Below, one piece after another: positions 1 through 5,757 of a stretch of 8,567 bases of DNA. The translations under genes were made by a program, and so were the position numbers. Numbering within the stretch: the stretch's first letter is position 1; every line of letters starts with the position of its first letter. Where the stretch lies: assembly GCA_009780445.1 (NCBI GenBank), contig WRAA01000073.1, positions 1 to 8,567 on the forward strand, given 5' to 3'. This DNA comes from Defluviitaleaceae bacterium (GTDB lineage: Bacteria; Bacillota; Clostridia; Lachnospirales; WRAA01). The notes under the pieces were generated by a model. That model saw nothing but the letters and a program-made list of their open reading frames with translations. It had not been told where the DNA came from and searched no databases.

Positions 1-624
1 GCCGAAGAACGCGCCCACGCCCTTGCCCGCCGTCGCCCCGGCCGCGCCCATGGCGATGTCGCCCGTGATGTTTAAAAACATCATGGCCAGCACCACGGTG
101 AACACCGCGTTGAACACCTGTTCCACAAGCTGGGACACCGCCGTCGGCCCGGTTGTGGCCAGCCCTTGGAAGTAGCCGCGGAACACCGCCATGATGGCCA
201 CAAGGAACACCGTGGGGGCAAGGGCAAGTATCGCGTGGTAGGTCACAGGGTCGTACGGATTTATTATCCACGCAAAAAAGCCCGCTCCAAGCGCGAGCGT
301 GGCGGAGGCCGCAAACCCAAGGCCGCCCACCAGCAACAGGCATGTTCTGAACACTTCGTGGGCGTTGTAGTGCGCGCCGCGCGCTGTGCGTTCCGACACC
401 ATCTTGGATATCGCCGCGGGGAAACCGGCCGACGACACCACCAGGAAGAACAGGTACATGTTGTAGCTCGCGCCGTAGATGCCGTTGCCCTCGTCGCCGA
501 TAAGGGCCGTAAGCGGCAAGCGGTAGGCAAAGCCGATAAGGCGCACGACTATCCCAGCTGAGGCCAGTATGGCGGCTTGTTTTACAAAGCCGCCCACTCG
601 CCGTCTGTCTGACTTATTCTCCAA
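1..624 (-). CDS. SpoVB/YtgP-like polysaccharide (lipid-linked oligosaccharide) flippase, 3' partial
   Basis: This is a multi-pass membrane protein of the MOP/MATE superfamily, polysaccharide biosynthesis branch (SpoVB, YtgP/MurJ-like). Such proteins flip lipid-linked sugar precursors across the cytoplasmic membrane for peptidoglycan, spore cortex or surface polysaccharide. About 208 codons are visible and the frame is open to the window edge, so the C-terminal half or more is missing. Family-like stretches are FVKQAAILASAGIVVRLIGF, then YRLPLTALIGDEGNGIY, SSAGFPAAISKMVSER, and FRGYFQG followed by PTAVSQLVEQVFN. Several hydrophobic helices are evident. The start is uncertain. A TTG at 624 gives MENKSDRRRVGGFVKQ, a basic N-terminus that suits the family, and overlaps the lipoprotein stop by 11 nt. 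A GTG at 597 is the alternative. Neither has a good ribosome binding site, so translational coupling to the upstream gene is likely. The substrate cannot be assigned; MurJ-type lipid II flipping and SpoVB-type sporulation roles are both possible. Confidence 0.85.
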   Translation of the reverse strand, partial: MENKSDRRRVGGFVKQAAILASAGIVVRLIGFAYRLPLTALIGDEGNGIYGASYNMYLFFLVVSSAGFPAAISKMVSERTARGAHYNAHEVFRTCLLLVGGLGFAASATLALGAGFFAWIINPYDPVTYHAILALAPTVFLVAIMAVFRGYFQGLATTGPTAVSQLVEQVFNAVFTVVLAMMFLNITGDIAMGAAGATAGKGVGAFFG

Positions 625-1705
625 ACGCGTAACGGAGGAAGGCCGCGGGGTCAAACTCGCTTTCCTCGAGATGCACCAATGTTATCGCAAGCACGGTGCT
701 TTCGTCAACCTGGCGCACAAGGGTGTGCTGGAATACTTGCCGCCCAAGGAAGTCCACCAGTTCCGCCACGCGCGACACATAGGTGTGTGCGCCGATGACG
801 GTCTCCGCCGCTTCGCCCGATCCTACATAGTCCGGGCTGGTCTGCATCTGCGTCATAAAGCCTTCAAGGAAGCCCTCCGCGGTCACTCCGTTTTCCGCGC
901 CGATGTTCAGGAACACCTGCACGATCTCTTCGGTGTCCGACACGGCCATAACTTCTATCAGCTGCTCCGCTTCAAGGCCGAAGTGCGCGGCGATATCCTC
1001 ACGCGGCAGAGCCTCCCAGTTTTCGGGCAGTACGAAGCGCAGATCGAGCATTTCGTTCGTGTATACGTTGGCGTTCCACTCGCCGCCGAGTATCCTGGCG
1101 GGAAGCTCCGGCGGAGGAAGTTCGCCGATATCGGTGAACTCGATGGTGTTGATGATGTGGCGCGCAACGTTTGCGGCGATGTCGGAATCGTCGTCGTCAT
1201 AGTCGGTGGCGACGATTATGGCCAGATAGTCGTCAACCAGCAGATAGTACTGCGCCCGCACAAACGACCGTCCGTCCACGGTATCGCTGTACATCGTCAG
1301 TATCGCGCCGCCGAAGCCTGTCTCGATAAAGTCGTGCGCCAGCACGGTGGCCGTCGGGCTGTTCATGGTGATCATCTCCTCCACAAACTCCCTGAAGCCT
1401 TCGCTTATCTCTTCGTACACATCCGCCGGCATACCCGTGGGGTGGATCTCTACGCTGATGTTCGACGGATCTTCCAGCACCGTAGTGCCGGGGAAGAACA
1501 CCTGGCGAAACTCGTTGGAGTGCGCCTCCGCCACAGACCAAAACTCCGGCAGCTCGAAGTTCGCATACAGTTCATAACGCGTGCCGAACACGCCCGTGGC
1601 GATCTCCCCAGGGATAAGCACAACATCCGACTCCGGCCCGCTCTGCGCGGTACATGCCGAAAGAGCGACCAAACCGGCCGCCAACAACGCTACATATCTC
1701 TTCAT
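614..1705 (-). CDS. Secreted lipoprotein of unknown function with two similar tandem domains
   Basis: The 363-aa product begins with a lipoprotein signal peptide: basic MKRY, a hydrophobic stretch, then the lipobox LSAC with the acylated cysteine at residue 18. It should be anchored on the outer face of the cytoplasmic membrane. The mature part looks like two related units of about 145 residues, roughly 44-190 and 218-362. Each opens with a short strand ending in LPEFW (52-56) or LPENW (226-230). Each closes with an alternating hydrophobic stretch (YYLLVDDYLAIIVATDY; HTLVRQVDESTVLAITLVHL) followed by an acidic linker and a final helix. They are joined by a proline-rich linker near 195-205 (ELPPPELP). 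The protein is strongly acidic, including DYDDDD at 168-173. I do not recognise the family; the pattern resembles small PsbP/Mog1-type alpha-beta domains, but that is a guess. ATG 1705 has AGGAG at 1713-1717, 7 nt upstream. A 386-codon frame on the opposite strand is its shadow. Confidence 0.85.
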   Translation of the reverse strand: MKRYVALLAAGLVALSACTAQSGPESDVVLIPGEIATGVFGTRYELYANFELPEFWSVAEAHSNEFRQVFFPGTTVLEDPSNISVEIHPTGMPADVYEEISEGFREFVEEMITMNSPTATVLAHDFIETGFGGAILTMYSDTVDGRSFVRAQYYLLVDDYLAIIVATDYDDDDSDIAANVARHIINTIEFTDIGELPPPELPARILGGEWNANVYTNEMLDLRFVLPENWEALPREDIAAHFGLEAEQLIEVMAVSDTEEIVQVFLNIGAENGVTAEGFLEGFMTQMQTSPDYVGSGEAAETVIGAHTYVSRVAELVDFLGRQVFQHTLVRQVDESTVLAITLVHLEESEFDPAAFLRYAFGE

Positions 1706-1735
1706 CCAATATCTCCTATCACATCTTAATCAGTT

Positions 1736-1769
1736 AAAAAAACCTTTCATAAACAAGTTATGAAAGGTT
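1736..1769 (-). terminator. Intrinsic terminator between the cold-shock gene and the lipoprotein gene
   Basis: On the minus strand a perfect 12-bp stem (AACCTTTCATAA pairing with TTATGAAAGGTT) with a 5-nt loop runs directly into a run of seven T. The opposite strand has no T-run after the stem, so it acts on minus-strand transcripts. It should end the cold-shock mRNA about 110 nt past its stop codon. It lies only 18 nt upstream of the lipoprotein ribosome binding site, which raises the possibility of attenuation or read-through. Confidence 0.85.
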
Positions 1770-1876
1770 GCTGCTATAACCTGCGTGTATTAGCAATGCG
1801 TGTGCATTAAATAATCAACCATAGATTATAAGCGAACTTGCGCAATGTTCTGCTGTCTACAATAAGCCGAAGCTTA
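1770..1876 (-). other. Gap after the cold-shock gene: small hairpin, candidate -10 and short direct repeats
   Basis: Directly after the cold-shock stop codon, TAAGC-TTCG-GCTTA (1863-1876) forms a small hairpin with the very stable cUUCGg tetraloop. It is extended by G-U and A-U pairs but has no T-run. A perfect -10 hexamer TATAAT lies on the minus strand at 1825-1830. No good -35 is seen at 16-18 nt, so promoter activity is only possible. TGCGTGT occurs twice on the plus strand (1782-1788 and 1797-1803). AGGTT on the minus strand just before the terminator could pair with AACCT in the terminator's 5' arm, a weak alternative fold. Confidence 0.4.
1825..1830 (-). promoter_or_regulatory. Candidate -10 element upstream of the lipoprotein gene
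   Basis: The hexamer is exactly TATAAT on the minus strand, but the bases 17 nt further upstream (GCAGAA) do not resemble TTGACA and there is no TG extension. If active, transcription would begin near 1818 and meet the terminator at 1736-1769 before reaching the lipoprotein gene. Confidence 0.25.
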
Positions 1877-2077
1877 CTAGCAACGAGAAACGTTTGCAGC
1901 CTGTGGTCCCTTGGCGCCTTGGACTACCTCGAACTCAACTTCCTGTCCTTCTTCAAGAGTCTTGAAGCCTTCGGAGTTGATAGCCGAGAAGTGTACGAAA
2001 ACATCGTCTTCGCCAGGCACGGAAATGAAACCGAAACCTTTTTCTGCGTTAAACCACTTTACTTGCCCTTTTTTCAT
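1877..2077 (-). CDS. csp: Cold-shock protein, CspA/CspB family (66 aa)
   Basis: This single-domain OB-fold protein binds single-stranded RNA and DNA and acts as an RNA chaperone in the cytoplasm. The 66-aa product, beginning MKKGQVKWFNAEKGFGFI, has the usual length of the family. RNP1 is KGFGFI and RNP2 is VFVHF, both intact, and the C-terminal GPQAANV motif is standard. The start is the ATG at 2077: AGGAGG (2084-2089) sits 6 nt upstream, and the protein then begins exactly where the family does. An upstream in-frame start at 2149 would add 24 unrelated residues and overlap the promoter, so I reject it. It is probably transcribed alone, from the promoter at 2121-2149 to the terminator at 1736-1769. 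Two stop codons (TAG TAA) follow each other at the end. Which csp paralogue it is cannot be told. Confidence 0.97.
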   Translation of the reverse strand: MKKGQVKWFNAEKGFGFISVPGEDDVFVHFSAINSEGFKTLEEGQEVEFEVVQGAKGPQAANVSRC

Positions 2078-2120
2078 GTAAATCCTCCTAAAAATAAAAC
2101 ATACTACATGGTACTCATCT

Positions 2121-2149
2121 AACATAACACAAAACTTTCCGGATGTCAA
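2121..2149 (-). promoter_or_regulatory. Housekeeping-sigma promoter of the cold-shock gene
   Basis: On the minus strand there is a perfect -35 TTGACA (2144-2149), a 17-nt spacer, and -10 TATGTT (2121-2126) with an upstream TGT giving the extended -10 TGn motif. Transcription should begin near 2114, leaving a 5' leader of about 37 nt before ATG 2077. That is much shorter than the long leader of E. coli cspA. An AT-rich stretch including a run of eight T on the minus strand (2162-2169) lies just upstream. Confidence 0.8.
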
Positions 2150-2176
2150 TGCTTCAAACGTAAAAAAAATATCAAA

Positions 2177-2647
2177 TCAGCTCGGAATTTCGTAACATTT
2201 GTCATTACCGAACTTGCCCTGTGCAATACTGCCGGTTGCAAGCTCGTCGCAGCGTTGGTTTTCGGCGTTGTCCGCATGGCCTTTCACCCACACAAAGCTG
2301 ACGGAGTGGCGGTTTGTAAGCTCTGTAAGCTCTATCCACAGATCCACATTCACGGCCCTGTCCGACTTATTGCGCATCCACTTGTTCTTGCGCCACTTCT
2401 CGACCCAGCCTTTTTCTATCGCGTCCACAAGGTAGCGGGAGTCGGAATACAAAGTAACCTTGCAGGGTTCGTTCAGAGCCTCCAAAGCCTTTATGGCGGC
2501 CATGATCTCCATGCGGTTGTTTGTTGTGAGGGCATATGCTCCGGAGAGCTCGCGCCGCTTGCCCTTGTAAATCAGCACCGCGCCGTAACCGCCGGGGCCG
2601 GGGTTGCCAGAACACGCGCCGTCTGTGTAAATGTCCACTGTTTTCAT
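2177..2647 (-). CDS. rnhA: Ribonuclease HI
   Basis: RNase HI cuts the RNA strand of RNA-DNA hybrids, removing R-loops and replication primers, with two Mg2+ ions at the active site. The 156-aa length is normal. The four acidic catalytic residues are present: D9 in YTDGACSGNPGPGG, E47 in NNRMEIMAA, D69 in YSDSRY and D134 in RCDELA. The flexible-loop histidine H124 is in VKGHADN. The basic helix and handle region of E. coli-type enzymes (WVEKWRKNKWMRNKSDRAVNVDLW) is also present. The start ATG 2647 overlaps the ispD stop as ATGA, and GGAG lies 7 nt upstream of the ATG inside the ispD end, so translation is probably coupled. No convincing terminator stem follows the stop; the T-run at 2162-2169 has only a weak 4-bp stem before it. 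Confidence 0.97.
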   Translation of the reverse strand: MKTVDIYTDGACSGNPGPGGYGAVLIYKGKRRELSGAYALTTNNRMEIMAAIKALEALNEPCKVTLYSDSRYLVDAIEKGWVEKWRKNKWMRNKSDRAVNVDLWIELTELTNRHSVSFVWVKGHADNAENQRCDELATGSIAQGKFGNDKCYEIPS

Positions 2648-3363
2648 GTCGTCGCTCCAAAAAAAGACTGCGCTATCGCGTCAGCCAGCCGCAGATCCTC
2701 GGCGGTGGTTATCTTGATGTTCAGGCCGCTGCCATCCACGATTTCTACGGCGCAGCCCAGTGCCTCGAAGAGGGCGGCGTCGTCCGTGGCGGTTAGGCCG
2801 CGCCGGGCGGCGGTGTCGTGCGCTTCGCGAAGCTTTGCGGTGTTGAAGGCTTGCGGGGTCTGCGCGGCATAGAGCCCCTCGCGCGGCACGGTGGCTGTGA
2901 TGCTCCGCGCTTCGCAGCGTTTTAAGGTGTCCTTCACGGGTGTTGCAAGGATGGCCGCGCCGTGTTGACGTGCGCGTTCCAGCACGTGTTGGATGTGCGC
3001 GGGCTGTACGAAGGGGCGCACCGCGTCGTGTACAAGCACCATCTCGCTGCGGGGGTCCGCCGCGGCCAGGCCTGCCCGCACGGATTCCTGCCGCGTTGCC
3101 CCACCCGGTGTAACGCACAGGGGCTTGCCGACACCCGCGCCGAACTCCCGCACAAGCAGATCGTCCCGGATGTAGGCCACGTCGTCCGCCGGCGCGGCTA
3201 TCACGATCTCGCCAACTTCGTCAAGCCTTGCGAAGATGCCGACGGTGTGCGAAAGGATGCTGCGCCCGCAAAGCGTCAGATACTGCTTGCGCACCGCCCC
3301 GCCAAGCCTCTCGCCCTTGCCGCCCGCAACAATCAGCGCGGACACAAGGCTACTGCAAGCCAT
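2644..3363 (-). CDS. ispD: 2-C-methyl-D-erythritol 4-phosphate cytidylyltransferase
   Basis: IspD joins MEP and CTP to give CDP-methylerythritol and PPi, the third step of the non-mevalonate isoprenoid pathway, in the cytosol. Family motifs appear in order: ALIVAGGKGERLGG (CTP-binding loop with its Lys and Arg), VHDAVRPFV, VKDTLK, PREGLYAAQTPQAF, TDDAALFEALG and GSGLNIKITTAEDL near the C-terminus. The start is ambiguous. ATG 3363 (239 aa) has GAGG 9 nt upstream and overlaps mtnN by 14 nt. GTG 3345 (233 aa) gives an N-terminus closer to the family but has no ribosome binding site. TTG 3381 is a third, less likely option. Its partner genes ispF and ispE are not beside it. It sits in a head-to-tail overlapping set mtnN-ispD-rnhA and is surely co-transcribed with both. 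Confidence 0.95.
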   Translation of the reverse strand: MACSSLVSALIVAGGKGERLGGAVRKQYLTLCGRSILSHTVGIFARLDEVGEIVIAAPADDVAYIRDDLLVREFGAGVGKPLCVTPGGATRQESVRAGLAAADPRSEMVLVHDAVRPFVQPAHIQHVLERARQHGAAILATPVKDTLKRCEARSITATVPREGLYAAQTPQAFNTAKLREAHDTAARRGLTATDDAALFEALGCAVEIVDGSGLNIKITTAEDLRLADAIAQSFFGATT

Positions 3364-4051
3364 GCAGCATTGCCTCGACAACCATGGCCGAACCGGACGC
3401 GGCCTGTATGACGAACTGCTCGAAGTCCATGTGCGCGCTGTTGTCGGCCTTGTCGGAAATAGCGCGGATCACTACGAAGGGTACGTTGTTGAGGTAGCAG
3501 GTCTGGCCGATGGCCGCGCCCTCCATCTCCACGCACATCGCGCCAAGGTCGTTGTATATCCGCGCCTTGATCTCGTGGGACATTATGAACTGATCCCCCG
3601 AGGCTATCCTGCCGGTGTGCGCGCGCCCGTTTTTCAAGACTGCGGCACAGGCGTTTTTGGCGGCGTTCACAAGTTTTTCGTCGGCACGGAAGAAGCTGTT
3701 GTCGATGGACGTGTTCATATACGGCGGGTCTTCCACGCCGGTTGTGTCAAAATCGTGGTGGACAAGATCCGACGAGACAACAACATCGCCGATGTTAAGC
3801 ACGTCGGCAAGCGCGCCCGCCGCGCCCGTGTTCACGATACAGTCCACGCCGTACATATCTATCAGTATCTGCGCGCATATCGCCGCGTTGACCTTGCCCA
3901 CGCGGCAGCGCACCACCACCACATTCTTGCCGGCCAGCTTGCCCATGTAAAAGTCCATGCCAGCAACCTGCTTGGCCATGATGATATCCAACCTAGACCT
4001 CAGCAAAGAGACCTCTGACTCCATTGCGCCGATAATTCCTACTGTCTTCAT
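3350..4051 (-). CDS. mtnN: 5'-methylthioadenosine/S-adenosylhomocysteine nucleosidase
   Basis: MTAN (Pfs) hydrolyses MTA and SAH to adenine plus methylthioribose or S-ribosylhomocysteine, clearing the by-products of SAM use and feeding the LuxS reaction where luxS exists. The 233-aa length is typical. Motifs in order: GIIGAMESEV (E13 matches E. coli E12), VGKVNAA, VNTGAAGAL, IGDVVVSSDLVHHDFDTT, GRIASGDQFI, VEMEGAAIGQTCY (E177 matches E174) and VPFVVIRAISDKAD (D200 matches the catalytic D197). The start is ATG 4051, where MKTVGIIGAMESEV matches the family; GGGGGAG lies 4 nt upstream. A longer in-frame version starting at 4153 would translate the hairpin region and is not credible. It is first in the mtnN-ispD-rnhA operon and is preceded by a structured 268-nt stretch. 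Confidence 0.96.
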   Translation of the reverse strand: MKTVGIIGAMESEVSLLRSRLDIIMAKQVAGMDFYMGKLAGKNVVVVRCRVGKVNAAICAQILIDMYGVDCIVNTGAAGALADVLNIGDVVVSSDLVHHDFDTTGVEDPPYMNTSIDNSFFRADEKLVNAAKNACAAVLKNGRAHTGRIASGDQFIMSHEIKARIYNDLGAMCVEMEGAAIGQTCYLNNVPFVVIRAISDKADNSAHMDFEQFVIQAASGSAMVVEAMLHGLQ

Positions 4052-4319
4052 AACGCTCCCCCTTGGCACGGCAAACGCTACAGCGTTTGCCGTTCGACCA
4101 CAACTTCGTTGTGGCCGAGACGCTGTGCTTTGTCTGCGACGCTGCAACCGCAATTTTTAGAGATTCCTCTTCATGCGCTTGGCGTGTGCAGACCTCTTCT
4201 GAAATCAATCGACTCCTAAAGAGGTCTACGAGGAGCTTAGTGTACCACAATAATGCTACTTATCTGCTAAGCGCAGATTAAATATTGTTAAGGTTGTGTA
4301 AACAAGATTAGGGGTCTGC
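4052..4319 (-). other. Structured intergenic leader before mtnN
   Basis: This 268-nt stretch between glmM and mtnN is AT-richer than its flanks and holds several inverted repeats. In transcription order: ATCTGC-5 nt-GCAGAT (4278-4262); CTCCT (4235-4231) pairing with AGGAG (4217-4213); AGACCTCTT (4227-4219) pairing with AAGAGGTCT (4198-4190); CCACAAC-GAA-GTTGTGG (4114-4098); and a perfect 12-bp stem with a 2-nt centre (4093-4068) ending 6 nt before the mtnN ribosome binding site. The second and third pairs interleave as an H-type pseudoknot would. GAAGAGG occurs twice, about 28 nt apart. None of the stems is followed by a T-run, so they are not simple terminators. A candidate extended -10 (TGG TACACT) lies at 4239-4247 without a good -35. 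I recognise no riboswitch consensus here. The 4068-4165 part could also be a copy of a dispersed palindromic repeat. Confidence 0.55.
4068..4093 (-). repeat. Perfect 12-bp inverted repeat abutting the mtnN ribosome binding site
   Basis: The arms at 4068-4079 and 4082-4093 (ACGGCAAACGCT and AGCGTTTGCCGT) are perfect complements separated by 2 nt. As RNA this is a long GC-rich hairpin ending a few bases before the GGGGGAG of mtnN. A second hairpin with 7-bp arms lies beside it at 4098-4114. No T-run follows on either strand, which argues against a terminator. Confidence 0.8.
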
Positions 4320-5669
4320 TTATCCCAGGATGCTCTCTATCAGCTTGGCAAGCCTGTGCGCTTCGGTTTCAAGCTCCGCCTGGTTGCGGCCTTCGATCAT
4401 TACGCGCACCTTGGGTTCCGTGCCGGAGGGGCGGATCAGCACGCGGCCTTCGCCGGCGAAACGCTTCTCCAGAATCTCGATCTCGCGGCGTATTTCGGCG
4501 TTGTCGGCGTAGGCGTGTTTGTTTTCGCCCTGTACCTTGGCGTTTACCAGCACCTGCGGCAGAACCTCCATGAAGGTGTTGGCCTGGGACAGTGTCTTGC
4601 CCCAGGCGTGCAGGGCGCAGAGCAGTTTCAGCGCGGTAAGGATGCCGTCGCCGGTGGTGCTGTCGTCCAGGAAGATGATGTGGCCGGACTGCTCGCCGCC
4701 GATGTTGTAGCCGCCGCGCAGCATTTCCTCCAGCACATAACGGTCGCCCACGCCTGTCTGCAAGATGTTTATGCCCAGCTTCTCGCCCATGAGTTTCAGG
4801 CCGAGGTTGCTCATCACCGTGGCTACGATGGTGTCCTTGTGGAGCTTGCCCTGTTCGCGCATATAGCTTGCGCAGATCGACAGCGTTTCGTCGCCGTCCA
4901 CAAGCTTGCCGTTGCTGTCGATGAACAGGCAGCGGTCCCCGTCGCCGTCGAAGGCTATGCCGATGTCCATGCCGTTGCTTAGTACGAAGTCTTTCAGAGA
5001 CTCCATGTGCGTGGAGCCGCATTCGTGGTTGATGTTCCGGCCGTCCGGCGTGTCGTGCAGGAAACGCGTGTCCGCGCCGAGCCGCGCAAAGACCTTGGCC
5101 GCCGCCGCACCCGTGGCTCCGTTTGCGCAGTCCAGCGCGATCTTCATTCCGTCGAAGCTTCTGCCGCCCACGGCGTTTACAAGGAAGCCGACATAGCTGT
5201 CCATCGCGCCGGTATCGTCCGGTGCGACGCCAACTTCGGCGTGGGTGGGGCGCGGCAGTTCGTCAAGGCCGTTTGCGATCAGCTCTTCGATCTCGTCCTC
5301 GATGGCGTCGTCCAGCTTGTAGCCCAACGCGTTGAAGAACTTTATGCCGTTGTCCTCGAAAGGATTGTGCGACGCCGAGAGCATCACGCCCGCGTCATAA
5401 CCCTTGCGCACCACATAGGCCACGCCCGGCGTAGGTATCACGCCGGCGTTGTACACATCCGCGCCCATGGAACACATGCCGGCCGTGAGTGCTGCCGCCA
5501 GCATCCCGCCGCTGCGCCGGGTGTCCATGCCCAGCAGTATCTTGGGCGCGCCCTGTGTGTGCTTCGTAAGCACATACGCGCCGGCCTTGCCCAGCTTAAA
5601 CGCAAGCTCCGGCGTAAGCTCGCGGTTCGCCAGCCCGCGCACCCCGTCGGTTCCAAACAATTTTCCCAT
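4320..5669 (-). CDS. glmM: Phosphoglucosamine mutase
   Basis: GlmM interconverts glucosamine-6-phosphate and glucosamine-1-phosphate, the step before GlmU on the way to UDP-GlcNAc, peptidoglycan and other amino-sugar polymers. The 449-aa length is typical. It begins GKLFGTDGVRG as the family does. The phosphoserine loop is MLSASHNPFEDNGIKFF with the active serine at 100. The Mg2+ loop is DGDGDR (241-246). The sugar-binding loop is GGEQSGHI (324-331), and the phosphate-binding loop is RPSGTEPKVRVM (413-424). These separate it from phosphoglucomutase/phosphomannomutase relatives. ATG 5669 has a strong GAGGAGG 7 nt upstream (5677-5683). Upstream lie a VOC gene and ppdK, not the cdaA-cdaR (ybbP-ybbR) pair common in Bacillota, and glmS is not downstream. 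No clear terminator follows the stop codon. Confidence 0.97.
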   Translation of the reverse strand: MGKLFGTDGVRGLANRELTPELAFKLGKAGAYVLTKHTQGAPKILLGMDTRRSGGMLAAALTAGMCSMGADVYNAGVIPTPGVAYVVRKGYDAGVMLSASHNPFEDNGIKFFNALGYKLDDAIEDEIEELIANGLDELPRPTHAEVGVAPDDTGAMDSYVGFLVNAVGGRSFDGMKIALDCANGATGAAAAKVFARLGADTRFLHDTPDGRNINHECGSTHMESLKDFVLSNGMDIGIAFDGDGDRCLFIDSNGKLVDGDETLSICASYMREQGKLHKDTIVATVMSNLGLKLMGEKLGINILQTGVGDRYVLEEMLRGGYNIGGEQSGHIIFLDDSTTGDGILTALKLLCALHAWGKTLSQANTFMEVLPQVLVNAKVQGENKHAYADNAEIRREIEILEKRFAGEGRVLIRPSGTEPKVRVMIEGRNQAELETEAHRLAKLIESILG

Positions 5670-5705
5670 TGTAACGCCTCCTCTATATCCCTATATCTAT
5701 GCGCC

Positions 5706-5749
5706 GGCACAACCAAGGGGAAGAGGTTTCCCCCTTCCCCCGCTGTGCC
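5706..5749 (-). other. Long two-part hairpin between the VOC gene and glmM
   Basis: On the minus strand GGCACA (5749-5744) pairs with TGTGCC (5711-5706). Inside this, GGGGAAGGGG (5740-5731) pairs with CCTCTTCCCC (5726-5717) around a GAAA tetraloop. One pair is G-U on the minus strand and would be an A-C mismatch on the plus strand, so the structure suits the minus transcript. It lies between the VOC stop (5758) and the glmM ribosome binding site. The bases after the inner stem are TTGGTTGT, not a real T-run. It may be a weak terminator, an RNA processing or stability element, or a fold affecting glmM translation. Confidence 0.55.
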
Positions 5750-5757
5750 TCCGAAAG

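Noticed and set aside
569..1729. A 386-codon open frame on the plus strand, longer than the gene it overlaps
   Set aside because: It is antisense to the lipoprotein gene, which has a signal peptide, lipobox and ribosome binding site. The plus frame is rich in H, R and V, as expected for a shadow in GC-rich DNA, and has no recognisable domain.
1877..2149. A 90-aa version of the cold-shock protein starting at 2149
   Set aside because: The extra 24 residues are translated from the promoter and leader. The AGGAGG at 2084-2089 and the family N-terminus fix the start at 2077.
2162..2169. Run of eight T on the minus strand after rnhA as an intrinsic terminator
   Set aside because: Only a weak 4-bp stem precedes it, so I do not call a terminator; it may simply be the AT-rich upstream part of the cold-shock promoter.
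3350..4153. A 267-aa version of MtnN starting at 4153
   Set aside because: The extension reads through the hairpin region and is basic and unrelated to the family; ATG 4051 has its own ribosome binding site.
4052..4319. A T-box, SAM or SAH riboswitch in the mtnN leader
   Set aside because: No T-box AGGGTGG-type sequence, no SAM-I core and no terminator/antiterminator pair with a T-run could be found. Only unassigned structure is claimed.
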